From: Ceratotherium simum simum
Lineage: Eukaryota; Chordata; Mammalia; Perissodactyla; Rhinocerotidae
Length of the DNA: 64,000 nucleotides
Reading direction: 5' to 3'
Assembly (NCBI RefSeq): GCF_000283155.1
Contig: NW_004454181.1
Span: forward strand, 21,780,079-21,844,078
Part shown: piece after piece, positions 1-9,750 of the stretch
How positions within the stretch are numbered: position 1 is the stretch's first letter
How the letters are laid out: each line of letters begins with the position of its first letter
Translations under genes and position numbers: made by a program
Notes under the pieces: generated by a model
What the model was told of the DNA's origin: nothing
What the model saw: the letters and a program-made list of their open reading frames with translations, nothing else
Databases searched by the model: none

Positions 1-70
1 TCAATTTTTTGTGCCCCACACCCCTAATAATTGTATTATTAGTGTTGATAGTAACAACACTCATCCCGAC

Positions 71-215
71 AATTTATTTACTGACTACTGTTTACACCAA
101 GCGATGTGCTTATCATTTTTCCTATATTTCATGTAGGCAATCATTATAACACTACAAGGTAGGTGTCACCATCTCCTTTTTAGAGGTAAGGAAACAAAAG
201 CAGAATGGGTTATAA
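71..215 (-). repeat. MIR SINE fragment
   Basis: The stretch reads like the reverse complement of the MIR 3' half: a tttatttactgactact start, a size-variable middle, then gaggtaaggaaacaaaag, which matches the MIR 'gaggaaactgag' block. It is a diverged, ancient mammalian SINE fragment with approximate edges and no function implied. Confidence 0.6.
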
Positions 216-320
216 AACAGAGAGCAATGCACAGAACGGGTGCTTGCATGGTTTTAAAAATTAGTTCTATAACCCAGCCCGAGTCAAAGGTGTAATAGCA
301 TGGTGTAAGATGCATCCCAT

Positions 321-1020
321 CACCAAGCATTTGTTAACAGCCTGTTTTGTGATAGACTGTGCCAGGAGCTACAGCTATAAAGACAAGTAGGACACGGTAC
401 TTGACCTTGAGAGGACTGTGATTTTACTTGGCAAAACAAAAAGTTAACCAAACAACAGTATTTTGATTTTTGTCACATTAGATCCCTGATCGTATAGAAA
501 CACAGAGGAATAGAGTTTTGAGAGGTAAATGGACATTTATTTACAGAGCAGTCTAGGTAGAAGAAAGAACATGTGCAGAGGTGTGAGAGAGGGTGGAAAG
601 GGCATAGTATGCTATTTAGGGAAGCACATAAAGATCCCATATGAAACATATGGGGATCACTGGTGATGAGTCTGAGGATGAAAGAAGAAAAAAATGAAGC
701 ACATCATGTCCCATGCAAAGACATTTGGACTTGCAATAGTGATGGGAAATCACAGAAGAGTTGTGTACGCAGCTAGGGGTGTGGTAGGCATGGATGAAAG
801 GAGAAGGCATTGGCATGATCAGATTGGATTCTAGAACCAAGCATTTTCAGAAGCCATTTAGAAGACAGGTTGCGAAGAGCAACTTTGGAGTCTGTTGTAT
901 TCTTCCTCCAGGAGAGAAATGATGATGGCCTGAACCATCATCATTTACAAAATACTGGCAGTGGGAAGAAAGACAATGGGATAGATGAAAGATATTTAGG
1001 AGGTAGAAAGAATGACTGAG
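321..1020 (-). repeat. L2 LINE 3' region, diverged
   Basis: Reading along the plus strand, the order of landmarks matches the reverse complement of the L2 3' end. It starts with gcatttgttaacagcctg and gccaggagctacagc, then passes through a purine-rich middle. It ends in the block that in L2 reads 'gatggcctgaacc', present here at about 927-940. No open reading frame survives. Edges are approximate. Confidence 0.6.
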
Positions 1021-1239
1021 ATCTTTAATTAATTATGAGTTATGAAGGAGTAATCTAGGAAGAGGACAAATGTTTATCTGGGAATATTCTGCTTTTTTCT
1101 ACAGATTCTGACTAGTTTTGTGACTATTGTGAAAGAAAGTGTTAATAGAAAATAATTCTTGAACAAACCAAGAGAGCCCACTGTGTCATATGATTATCTT
1201 CTCTGTACTTTGCTCTTGGGAACTTTTACGGAATAACTT

Positions 1240-1735
1240 CAATACTTAAAACAATCACAAGGCTTATCCAGGACTCCAGAACAGCATGGCATGGATGGCC
1301 CAGTATGATCTGATCCCTGCCTATATCTCTTGCTCCGTCTTGTGTCTCTCTTCCTCATACTCCACCAAGCTCCAGTTTCATGAGTTTTTGTTTGTTCCTT
1401 AAATTTAGCTTCTCCCTCCACTAGAATGCCTTTTCCTTAGATTCCTTTACTGCTGGCTCTTAACTCAAAGGTCACCTTCTCAAAGAGGCTTTCTGCAACC
1501 ATTTATCTAAACTAGGCCTCTCCCCTCTGCCAACCCATTACCCTCTACAATTTACTTCATAGTTCTTTATCTCTATCTGCAGGTATCTTATTTGATTTCC
1601 CATTGGTTGTCTCCCCTAATTAGAATTTCAACCCCATGAGTATTTTTTTTTTTTTGCCTTGCTTACTGCTGCACCATGAACTCAGTGCCAGGCACACAGT
1701 AAACACTCAATGAATACTGAACGACTGAACTGTTT
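1240..1735 (+). repeat. L2 LINE 3' end
   Basis: The plus strand carries the L2 3' signature: caaggcttatccagg, then aaaggtcaccttctcaaag (L2 'aatgtcaccttctcagtgag'), then gtgccaggcacacagtaaac and a tail of caatgaatactgaacgactg. It is one of several L2 copies here, moderately diverged, and has no coding potential. Confidence 0.8.
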
Positions 1736-1839
1736 TAACTGCTAGGAATACAGCTCTAGGCATACTTTACTGGGCATACTTCACAATGGGTTTTCAAATC
1801 CATTAAGCCCCTGATGTAAATTCAACAAGAGTAATTAGG

Positions 1840-1935
1840 CTCCTTGTATGCATAAGAAAACAGCGACTCAACAAGGTTTCCTGACTTTGTAAAGTCACAT
1901 AACTAGTAATTGCAGGTACAACACAAAGAACTTAA
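1840..1935 (-). repeat. MIR SINE fragment
   Basis: The segment around aaagtcacataactagtaat matches the MIR reverse-strand core 'aaggtcacacagctagtaag'. Only about 90 bases are recognisable. Confidence 0.5.
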
Positions 1936-3229
1936 TTTTCCATATGATTGATCATCATTAAAAAAGTACAGACAGTGTTTTTATAAAATTTACTATCAAA
2001 GGGATAATGATTAAAGGTCAAGTTAACCATAAAAGAAGTTATTACTTCATTATTCTAAAGAAAAGGAAATAAATTTAGATATTTAACATGGTTTGGGGAA
2101 TTTTAGGATTTCACTAAGATTTTCTGCATCAAAATTACTTAAAAGGGCATTAGAATGGGGGAATCAAAAATGATTCTATACATGAAAGCAATAATGTATA
2201 AAGACATCGATTTAATCTGTGTATTGAAACAAGTGTAAATGCTTATGTATTTAGTTTATTCGCCCTCTTTTTCCTGGATATAACAGCATTTAGCAAAATG
2301 ACAATTATTTTCCCTTTCAATTTTATTCCTTTCAGTTGAATAACTGCTTATTTGCTTCTTTTGTTTATTTTTGTCAAGAATAGAAATGACATTAATTTGG
2401 GTATTTGGGTATTTTTGTGCGCATCAACGCATTGAAGCACTATAGCAATCATCAAGATCTTGTAAAGAAGTTAGCAAAAACTGTTTAAAAATAATTTTAC
2501 ACTGCATACCAGGAAATGATCTTTTTGGCAAGTGCTCATGATTCCTTTTTTGTCCTTTTATTTTGTTTTTATATAATAAAGCCGGTTGTAATCAAGCAGT
2601 ATTGAAATTTAAAAAATCTATTCACATCGACTAAATTTCTTCCAGGATTCAGAAATTTCAATTTTTATTACTAGACTATTGTATTTTGCTTTATATTAAT
2701 TTGCCCATGTGAGATATTTTTAAAATAGCTAATGGGTTATTAAAGTGATATTTGAACTCAAACAAGATCAAATTCATATTAACCCATGAATTAACAAGTC
2801 TTTTTCTGAACCATTCATACAAAATTTAGTAAGGTAACAGTGATTTACAAACCAACCCATAATGTATAACTACTTGTAGAATAGCTTATCACTGTCAATT
2901 TCTCCTCATTCCTGTACTGCCAATAATATGTACTGAGAGAAAATAAATATATACAAATGCATGTTAAAAATCACTGTTGAAAAACGTGTATTAAATTATT
3001 TATTAAATATTTCTCTTACAAGCGCTCACACTTCCTGGGAGTGGTAAATAAGGAGTTAGCAGGATTATTCAGAGAAAGAAATGAATGTGGATGAGAATTC
3101 AAACGTCACCTAAGCTTCCTTCAGATCAAAAGGTTATTTTCCACAAGTCTTGAAAGGATTCTACTGGATGGAAAAGTTGAATGGTAACATTTCAATTAAA
3201 AAGTACTTTTTTTTATATGTAGGTCAGCA
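1936..3229. other. AT-rich non-genic sequence
   Basis: No open frame of note, no RNA gene and no repeat that I can name. Many short A and T runs are present, consistent with ordinary intergenic or intronic DNA. Confidence 0.5.
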
Positions 3230-3395
3230 AGTCAGAGGATTTCAGAGCTGGAAGAAGCCCTACAGGTCATCAAACTCAATCTCCTTATTTTATAAATGAA
3301 GAAACGGATAATCTGAGAAGTTGAGGAACCCGCCAAGATCATGGTTAATAAATGGCAGGGCCGTGACTGAAACGAATGCATCCCAACCACGTGGC
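3230..3395 (-). repeat. MIR-family SINE
   Basis: It begins at ttcagagctggaagaagccc, a block typical of one MIR-type family, and continues through attttataaatgaagaaacg and an atggcagggccgtgac block, all in reverse orientation. It faces a plus-strand MIR just downstream. Confidence 0.7.
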
Positions 3396-3434
3396 CGAGA
3401 GCAGGCGAGTGCACCCTGGAGCGGGGGCTCCAGT

Positions 3435-3595
3435 TCTGAGTCCACTATCACTAACTGTGGATTCTGGAGACGTTACGTGCCCCGCTCTAAGCCTCACTTT
3501 CCTCACCTATATAGTGCACACCAAATGGGACCTACCTCAGAGTGCTGCTGACTGTGTAAGGCTTGGGCTTAGTAACTTTTAGCATCATTATTCTC
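3435..3595 (+). repeat. MIR SINE
   Basis: Plus-strand landmarks run in MIR order: a gagtccactatcactaactg block, cctcactttcctcacctata (MIR 'cctcagtttcctcatctgta'), then gggacctacctcagagtgct. It is a diverged copy. Confidence 0.65.
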
Positions 3596-3699
3596 CCACC
3601 GATGCCTCTCATTGCACTGTGTGCCCACTGGGACATTGCCTCTAGGGCTGGACTTGAAAGGTACAAGAAGGATTCCCAAACCATTTCCCTATTATACTC

Positions 3700-3960
3700 A
3701 TTTTTATTTAACTTTTTATTTTGATATAACTTGAGGTTTAGAGTTGCAGAGATTACGCAGTGCGCTACTGTATATCTGTCACTCAGCTTCCTCTAATGCT
3801 AACATCTTACACAATGTTACACTCAACAAAACTAAGGAATTAACATTGGTACAATCCTTTTAATTAAAATGTTACTATTGACTACAGAATTTAGATGTTC
3901 CCAATGTGTCTACTACTGTCCTCCTTCTGTTCCAGGATACCACACTGCATTTAGTATAAC
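3700..3960 (-). repeat. Ancient L1 (L1M-type) 3' UTR fragment
   Basis: The sequence ttttattttgatataacttg followed by gctaacatcttacacaatg and attggtacaatcc matches the reverse complement of an old L1M 3' UTR as I remember it. Only non-coding L1 sequence is present. Confidence 0.6.
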
Positions 3961-4939
3961 CTAGGCCTTAAATTAGACTTTATCTTAATCTAATTAAGAA
4001 TGTAGCTATTCAGATTTATTGATCAAAATCAAGGGGCTCACAAGTAAGCCGAGAACATTGTGAATGGATCCACTTCATTCATCACCTAGGCGCCACAGGC
4101 TTGCTTAACCAACCCACCAGCGACTGAAATTGACACGCCATTAGTTCTTCAAGGACGCACTTAGCACACACAGATGTTATGCTCTGTGTTTTGTTTTTAA
4201 GCTAAATCTTGAAGTATCAAGTAAAAAATAGCAGATATGGGCACCTCTGGTAAACGTGCTTCGGTATCCTTTTTTTCCTCCTTGGGGAATTACACATTTC
4301 TGTTTCTAATGCCCAAGCCACAAAGACATAACCTTTAAATTGAGAAAAAAAATCCTACCCACAGAAATCAGATCCTAAGACAGGCCACTCATTCACAGAG
4401 AGTAGAAGGTTATATCCCAGCTTGGAACTGACCTCCGGGTGTACCTAATGGATGGTGTCTGGTAACATGTTATAAATGCCCACATTCTTCCAAGTACTAA
4501 TTTTAAGTGTTGCAAAGAGAAAGCACTGGTGGAAAACTATGAAAAAGCAGCAATTTCTTCTCCTGCAAAAGCCACATGGGGATTTATGGGGAGATGGAAT
4601 GTGATTACAGCCCGGAGCTTAGCCAGGTCAGGAGGATAACCGGGTAATGGTCTCTGCTTGTGTTAACAAATGACTTTCCTGATGTGACTGATGCTCCGTC
4701 GCCCCTCCTCCTCATTTATTTTACCTGGCACTGCCTTGTGGCTACAGAGGAGCAAGAAGGACCACAAATGGGCTTTCTGGCGCCACTTGATTGTCACAAA
4801 TTGGAGGGAGAGGACACTGAGAAGACCTAATTCTGGAAGTTCTGACTATCACAAAAGCACTGGCTCCCTGGAGAAGTGTTGATTAGTGATGTCATCTCCC
4901 TGCCATTCTAGTCTTCCATTACTGCCACATGAACCAAAG
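3961..4939. other. Non-genic sequence
   Basis: I see no gene or recognisable repeat, apart from a possible short MIR remnant starting near 4940 (tttactgagcacctactacg). Confidence 0.45.
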
Positions 4940-5000
4940 TAATAACGTTTACTGAGCACCTACTACGCCCAGACACTCTGCCAAAGGTTTCCGCTATCAG

Positions 5001-5569
5001 GGTCAAAATGTACCTGCCACAAGTCAGGTGGGCAAACGAAAATCCCACTCTTTATTTTCCAGAGTTGATCTCAGCCTGTTTGCAGTCCCTCTCCCCCAAG
5101 TATGGTACAAAATCTTGGTTTTGCAAGAGGAATACATCTTTCTTCTGGTTTGAAACTTAGTTTTCTTTAAGCAATTATAGCATATTTCAGAGACTTTCCT
5201 TACTTGTGGATTGGCTCCAAAAGAACCCTTACCTGACGTCATGGCAGAGAGGGTACTGCCTCTCAGGGTCTTGTTGGATCCCCAGTGTCCATAATGGTGT
5301 CATGCAAGGCCTGTTCACTAACAGACTCAAGGCCTGTTTGCTCCTGCTTTGTGCTTCTACCCCACTTCAGCCCTGCTTGTGCTGATTCTCCAGGGCCTGG
5401 TTGCAAAGCCCCTGAGCATCCACCCATGGGGAGCTTACCAGGAAACACCTGTATCCATTGTCAGTTCTCTGAGACCCTTGGAAATTCTGGATTCCCATCA
5501 GACTATACTGAGTTTAATATCTTAGAAACAGCATACCCATCACACACATATAACTCTCCCTGATTCCAA
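5001..5569. other. Non-genic sequence, locally GC-richer
   Basis: A 92-codon plus-strand open frame covers 5285-5563. It has cysteine- and proline-rich composition but no domain, no splice context and no homology I recognise. I treat it as chance. Confidence 0.45.
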
Positions 5570-6098
5570 TCTGCCTCCTCACAGTACACTCCCCACCCAG
5601 TGGTCAGAGTGACTCTTTTAAAGTGTCAATCACATCACGTCACACCACTCCTCAGAGCTGTCCATGGCTCTCCACTTAACTTAGAATAAAAACCACAATT
5701 CTTACGAGGTCTACAAGGCTCTCTATGGTCTGAAACTCCCTTCTTCCTGCCTCCCTTGATGATTAATTTACCAACTTCCCTTTGCTCACTCAGCTCCAGC
5801 CATACTACCCCCTTCTTATTCTTCCAATAAGCCGAAAACACTTCTACCTCAGGGTCTTTGCACACACTATTATGCTGTTTATCTCACTTTGAACATTTCC
5901 ATCCAGAACTCACATGCTGATACGTTGCTGTCTCAGGGCGAGCCTCTATTCACCCTATCTAAAATAGCAGCCCACCACTATTGTCTCAGTCCCTGCTTCA
6001 TTTTTCTTCCTAGCACGTCTCACCACCTGACTTCTTGTATAGTCATTTGTTTGTTTATACGTTGTTCCCTTCCAACTAGCATATAAATCAAAAGGAAA
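5570..6098 (+). repeat. L2 LINE, 5' part of a copy split by an ERE
   Basis: Plus-strand L2 landmarks appear in order: gtggtcagagtgactctttt, tcacaccactcctcagagct, aaaaccacaattcttacgag, ctacctcagggtctttgcac and tagcacgtctcaccacctga. The copy stops at the target-site duplication of the ERE that follows and appears to resume briefly after it (6316-6350). The L2 is therefore older than the SINE. Confidence 0.85.
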
Positions 6099-6301
6099 GG
6101 GCCGGCCCCGTGGCTTGGTGGTTAAGTGCGCGCGCTCTGATGCTGGTGGCCCGGGTTCGGATCCCGGGCGCGCACCAAGGCACCACTTCTCCGTCCATCC
6201 TGAGGCCGAGTCCCACATACAGCAACTAGAAGGATGTGCAGCTATGACATACAACTATCTACTGGGGCTTTGGGGGGAAAAAATAAATAAATAAAATCTT
6301 T
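6099..6301 (+). mobile_element. ERE-type SINE, short architecture, complete
   Basis: A tRNA-derived SINE inserted in plus orientation. The polymerase III B box reads GGTTCGGATCC at 6154-6164 and the A-box-like segment begins at 6111. The body contains acatacagcaactagaagg and tctactggggctttgg, and it ends in an AAATAAATAAATAAA tail. A perfect 14-base target-site duplication, aaatcaaaaggaaa, flanks it at 6085-6098 and 6302-6315 and fixes both ends. The identical duplication suggests a fairly recent insertion. It interrupts an L2. Confidence 0.95.
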
Positions 6302-6315
6302 AAATCAAAAGGAAA

Positions 6316-6350
6316 AAAAAAAGCAGATACGCTGTTTTTGATTCATTGTC
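6316..6350 (+). repeat. L2 LINE continuation after the ERE
   Basis: After the second target-site copy, a short stretch including gctgtttttgattcattgtc resembles the next part of the L2 3' UTR ('gtctgttttgttcactgct'). It is short, so the assignment rests mainly on position. Confidence 0.45.
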
Positions 6351-6354
6351 AACA

Positions 6355-6455
6355 ACCGTTTGAGGTACCTTTTAAGATTGTTCTTATTTCCACTGTACAG
6401 GTGAGGAAATTAAGTTCAGTGAGTTTAAGTGATTTGCAGAAGCTCCAATAATGAA
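6355..6455 (-). repeat. MIR SINE fragment
   Basis: The sequence ccactgtacaggtgaggaaa followed by aagtgatttgcagaagctcc is the reverse-strand MIR core ('ccattttacagatgaggaaa ... ttgcccaaggtc'). Confidence 0.7.
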
Positions 6456-7002
6456 AATTATTGTCTTTCTACCTCAAGGAAGAACAAAAGTATACAGAAT
6501 GTGTGGTTATGTAAAGGAGGAAATGGGACAAGAAGACTTCCAGCATCTCACAGGATCCCAGAGAACGAGGGGCCCAAGAGGAGGCCTGCCCGCGAGCAGT
6601 AAGTAGGCCAGTGACTACTCAGCAATAATTCCACGGTTTCCTGTAAACAAACCTCCTTCGGGGAGGCCTGTTCATTTCTCAAGTGGCAAAGCAGCAGCTG
6701 GGTTGCAGATAATCAAGGAGCCTGGGGGCAATTAGTTTTAACGTTTTGACGGTGAGAAAGTGGGAAAGCCTCAATGTTTTAGGAATTGTCATCATGCTTG
6801 GGAAGTTCTTTATTAGGCTTCGAGATCAGACGTTTCTCCTGTCAGCCGTTTTGATTCCTATTTACAAGGGCCGAAGCCCTTAGCCTCACTTCCTCCATAA
6901 ACACACTCATCACCTCCAGGACATGCAGAGGAGGGTGGGAGAGGATCCTGGTCAGCAGCCCAGTGACTACTTATTGCACGTGTATATTTCTTCCTGCCGG
7001 CC
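6456..7002. other. Non-genic sequence
   Basis: Locally GC-richer around 6540-6720. I recognise no gene and no repeat. Confidence 0.4.
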
Positions 7003-7100
7003 CCAGACTCCTCGAGAGCACAGCCTGAGCCTTACTCCTCTATCTCCCAGAGCACCTGGCACAGAACAGGTGTTCCATAAATCTCTGTTTCATTGAATTG
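7003..7100 (+). repeat. L2 LINE 3' terminus
   Basis: The segment resembles the last 100 bases of L2: cctcgagagcacagcctgag, then agcacctggcacagaacagg and ttccataaatctctgtttca, matching the 'cctggcacatagtaggcgctcaataaa' ending. Confidence 0.65.
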
Positions 7101-7104
7101 GCAG

Positions 7105-7205
7105 TTCACTTAATCAATCCAGGCCTGGTTTTCTTATCTGTCAAATGGGGAGAGTGAAGCTCTCTACAAGGATTATTAGGTTGAACAAATGAAATCAAAT
7201 GGATT
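7105..7205 (+). repeat. MIR SINE fragment
   Basis: The sequence ttttcttatctgtcaaatgg, followed by acaaggattattaggttgaa, matches the plus-strand MIR 'cctcatctgtaaaatgg ... gaggattaaatga'. Confidence 0.7.
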
Positions 7206-7559
7206 TTTTTCTTAATAGCACACACAAGATGTATTGGTTTTCTTGCAGTTTAAAAAGTAAAACAAGTGCGCTGTGAGCCTTTTAGGGGGCGTGGTATTAC
7301 TTGTCAGGGAACAAAATTTTAGAGAGGATCAAGTTCAGGTTTTTATTGGAGCTACATATTCATTCAGGGTGGAGACATTAAAGAGAGGAAGGAAATTATA
7401 TTCTACTTTTACCCATGGAGTTAATATTCTAATTTGCTCAATCTAATCCCCCCAAAAAACATTTTGCAAATTGAAATAATAATATTGCCCTACATTAGTC
7501 TAATTCTTAAGAGTATTCACTTGTCCTAACCAGAGAGTCAGGAAAAAAATGATGGTTTA
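7206..7559. other. AT-rich non-genic sequence
   Basis: I see no gene, repeat or structured motif in this stretch. Confidence 0.4.
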
Positions 7560-7795
7560 ATTTTATCTTAGTTACCATTTGATAATTTACTATGTGCTAG
7601 GCACTTTGTTAAATGCTTTATATGGAGGATTTCATTTGTTTCTCAAAATCATCCTATTGTGTATATTTTTTCCATTTCTCTGAGACAGAGAGAGCTTAAG
7701 CTACCTGCTCAAGCTCACACAGCTGAGAGAGAGAGCTGGTAATCAAGCTCATGTACTGTGACAAGCACGCCACCATACTGCCTCCCTGAAATCAA
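7560..7795 (-). repeat. MIR SINE, near full length
   Basis: Reverse-strand MIR in order: tttactatgtgctaggcact, then catttgtttctcaaaatcat, then aagctcacacagctgagaga, then gctggtaatcaagctc. About 235 bases are recognisable. Confidence 0.8.
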
Positions 7796-7805
7796 CCAAG
7801 ATGAA

Positions 7806-8031
7806 TCATCCATGATCTATCCACCTATTCTTCCATGCATCCAGCCATCCCTCCATGCCTCTATGTATCCCTCCACGCATCCAGCCATCCCTCCAAGCAT
7901 CCAGCCATCCCTCCATTCCTCCATGCATCTTCTCATCCCTCCATGCATCCTCCCATCCCTCCATGCATCAGTGTATCCCTCCATGCATCCACCCATCCCT
8001 CTATGCATCCATGCATCCACTCATTCATCCA
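7806..8031. repeat. Degenerate TCCA-rich tandem array (part 1)
   Basis: A long run of short units built from ccatc, ccatg and ctcc words, with a looser higher-order unit of about 16-20 bases (catccctccatgcatcc recurs). Because the period is mostly a multiple of four, it keeps several frames open on both strands, giving apparent His/Pro/Ser-rich peptides that are artefacts. The array resumes at 8524 after an inserted non-repetitive block. Confidence 0.85.
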
Positions 8032-8523
8032 TGTAATAGGGTTCAGGGCAGGCCATGCCAAAATATGCCATTTTTGCACATTGATTATTTTGAATTAAAG
8101 TTACTCAAGAAACAGCCAATGCAAGAAGGACACTGTGACCCTCCCTTGTCCGCCTGAAAGCAGGAAATAAATCTCCCATGTGAAAGGTATCCCCCTTGTA
8201 CTAGGATAAAGAGAGACATCCTTATCATCAGAGATAGAAAATTCGGGATGACAAGGCTGTATAAACAAAACTTTTTACTTATTTACTAACTTACTACCCC
8301 AAACCCCTTTGTCTTGTCAATTCTTCATAAATTTATTGTTTCTTGGTCTAAAAGGTATCAAAGCTGCCTGCCTTGGTCACTTCTTTGAGTCTCATATTTT
8401 TATGAGCTCCCAGAGGTACAAAATTAAATTTGTTTTTTTCTCCTGTTAATCTGTCTTATGTTGATTTAATTATTAGACCAAAGAACCTAGAAGGGAAGAA
8501 GGGAAAAGTTTTCCTCCTCTACA
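8032..8523 (+). mobile_element. Probable solo LTR of an endogenous retrovirus
   Basis: A 492-base non-repetitive block sits inside the TCCA array. It begins TGTAATAGG and ends CTCTACA, fitting the TG...CA ends of LTRs. It has a TATA-like tataaa at 8260-8265 and an attaaa at about 8424. The segments cctgttaatctgtcttatg and agaagggaagaagggaaaa resemble LTRs I have seen, but I cannot name the family. A target-site duplication cannot be proven because the flanks are themselves repetitive; a CATG shared at 8030-8033 and 8524-8527 is possible. No viral coding region is present. Confidence 0.5.
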
Positions 8524-8576
8524 CATGCATCCACACATCCCTCTGTCCATCCATGCATCCATCCATCCATGTATCC
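8524..8576. repeat. TCCA-rich tandem array (part 2)
   Basis: The array resumes with catgcatccacacatccctc and a pure tccatccatccatg stretch. It directly abuts the 3' end of a minus-strand L2, whose tail (gaatgaatg-type repeats) is a plausible seed for the array. Confidence 0.8.
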
Positions 8577-9040
8577 AACAAAGATCTATGAGTAGCTACC
8601 ACGTGGAAAGCCCTGTGTAACTGCTGCGGAATACAACAAGGAGGAAACAGATGGTTCTGCCTTCAAAGAGCTTGAAATCTAGTGTAGGATAATAACATTA
8701 AGCAAATAAACACACAATTACAAATTTCAGTAAGTGCTGGTAAGGGAAAATTACAGGGCACTATAAGAATACTGACCACCACAAGAGAGAGTAACTGGGG
8801 AGCCAACATGGATTGTTGGTTGGGAAGAGAAGTCAGGGAAGGATCTTCTGAAATGAATCTGAACATGAGAGCTGAGAGGAAACAAGGCAGGGAGGGTAGG
8901 TGGAGTGTTGAGGCGAGGAGTGTGTGTTCTTTTAGAGCCAGGTGCCTATGGAGATGCTGAACTGGAGAAAGAGGTGGGCCTGAGAATGAGGGAAGCAAAA
9001 ATCAGAGGCAAGTGGAAAAGGGAGTGGAAAAAAGTCAGAA
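8577..9040 (-). repeat. L2 LINE 3' region
   Basis: Reverse-strand L2 landmarks run in order: caacaaagatctatgagtag, ccttcaaagagcttgaaatc, taagcaaataaacacacaat, gaagtcagggaaggatcttc and aacatgagagctgagaggaa. The open frame that runs through its right part (8905-9297) is a by-product of purine-rich sequence. Confidence 0.75.
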
Positions 9041-9465
9041 TAGAGAATCGGAGAGAGCGAGTGCCTACTAAAGAAAAGCTGGATCACTGTGGGGTGTACT
9101 TGTCTTCACGGTGCAGATTTGAGAACTGTTTACAAGTTAGGGAGATGGACAATGAGGAATACTGCTTTGTGAGTGTGACTGAGACCATTTTTCAGTGGAA
9201 AGAATTTGAGCAATGTACGGTTAGCACTAAGCACAGAGAAAGTCCAAAGTTGTCTAAAACTTCTCCCCCCAGACTTCACAGAGGCTTTATTTCCTAAGTC
9301 AGTAGACGTGTTGGGCATAGTTCTTTGTTCAGTTTGAAAGATGAATATGACAGAGCTCTGCTCTAAGGTGGCTATGGATGAACTCAGCTTCATCAACACA
9401 CCCGGGAAGTTGTAGACACTGTGGTCCCTCCTACTTGGTTTACATTATGTCTCTATAAAGCAACA
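9041..9465. other. Non-genic sequence
   Basis: Open frames here (to 9297 on plus, 9130-9399 on minus) show no domain. I recognise no repeat. Confidence 0.4.

Positions 9466-9512
<47 letters not shown>
9466..9512. repeat. (ATG)n microsatellite
   Basis: An uninterrupted ATG trinucleotide run of about 15.7 units. It abuts the tail end of a minus-strand ERE, so it probably grew from the SINE's simple 3' tail. A pure run of this length is expected to vary in length between individuals. Confidence 0.97.
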
Positions 9513-9513
<1 letters not shown>

Positions 9514-9750
9514 ATTTGCGGGGAAGATCAGACTTGAGCTAACATCCAATGCCAATCCTCCTCTTTTTTGCTGACGAAGATTGGCCCTGGGCTAACATCT
9601 GTACCCATCTTCTTCTATGTTATATGGGACGCCGCCACAGCATGGCTTGACAAGCGGTGCGTTGGTGCACACCCAGGATCGGAACCTGCGAACCCCGAGC
9701 AGCCCAAGCGGAGTGCGCACACCTAACCGCTATACCACCGGGCCAGCCCC
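9513..9750 (-). mobile_element. ERE-type SINE, two-module tail architecture
   Basis: The minus-strand ERE head is at the right edge (ccgggccagcccc, ending 9750). The B-box region is degraded (ggatcggaacc on the plus strand). The body has two copies of the 'gctaacatc...aat/cct' tail module (around 9537 and 9590) but lacks the acatacagcaactagaagg segment seen in other copies. No clear target-site duplication is visible; a weak shared attattt occurs at 9511 and 9755. Confidence 0.9.

Noticed and set aside
6099..6180. tRNA-like ERE head as a tRNA gene
   Set aside because: Although polymerase III boxes are present, the sequence is followed by a SINE body and tail and flanked by a target-site duplication.
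7758..8157. Overlapping His/Pro/Ser-rich open frames in several frames on both strands
   Set aside because: They follow from the TCCA-type tandem repeat, whose units lack stop codons in several frames. No start context, signal peptide or domain supports a protein.
7806..8576. CRISPR-like repeat array
   Set aside because: The units are short and continuous, with no spacers. The context is mammalian, so it is a degenerate microsatellite.
8905..9297. 130-codon plus-strand open frame
   Set aside because: Its first third overlaps the antisense of an L2, and the rest has charged low-complexity composition typical of purine-rich DNA.
9466..9512. Trinucleotide repeat as a coding homopeptide tract
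   Set aside because: There is no surrounding gene. The run is joined to a SINE tail.
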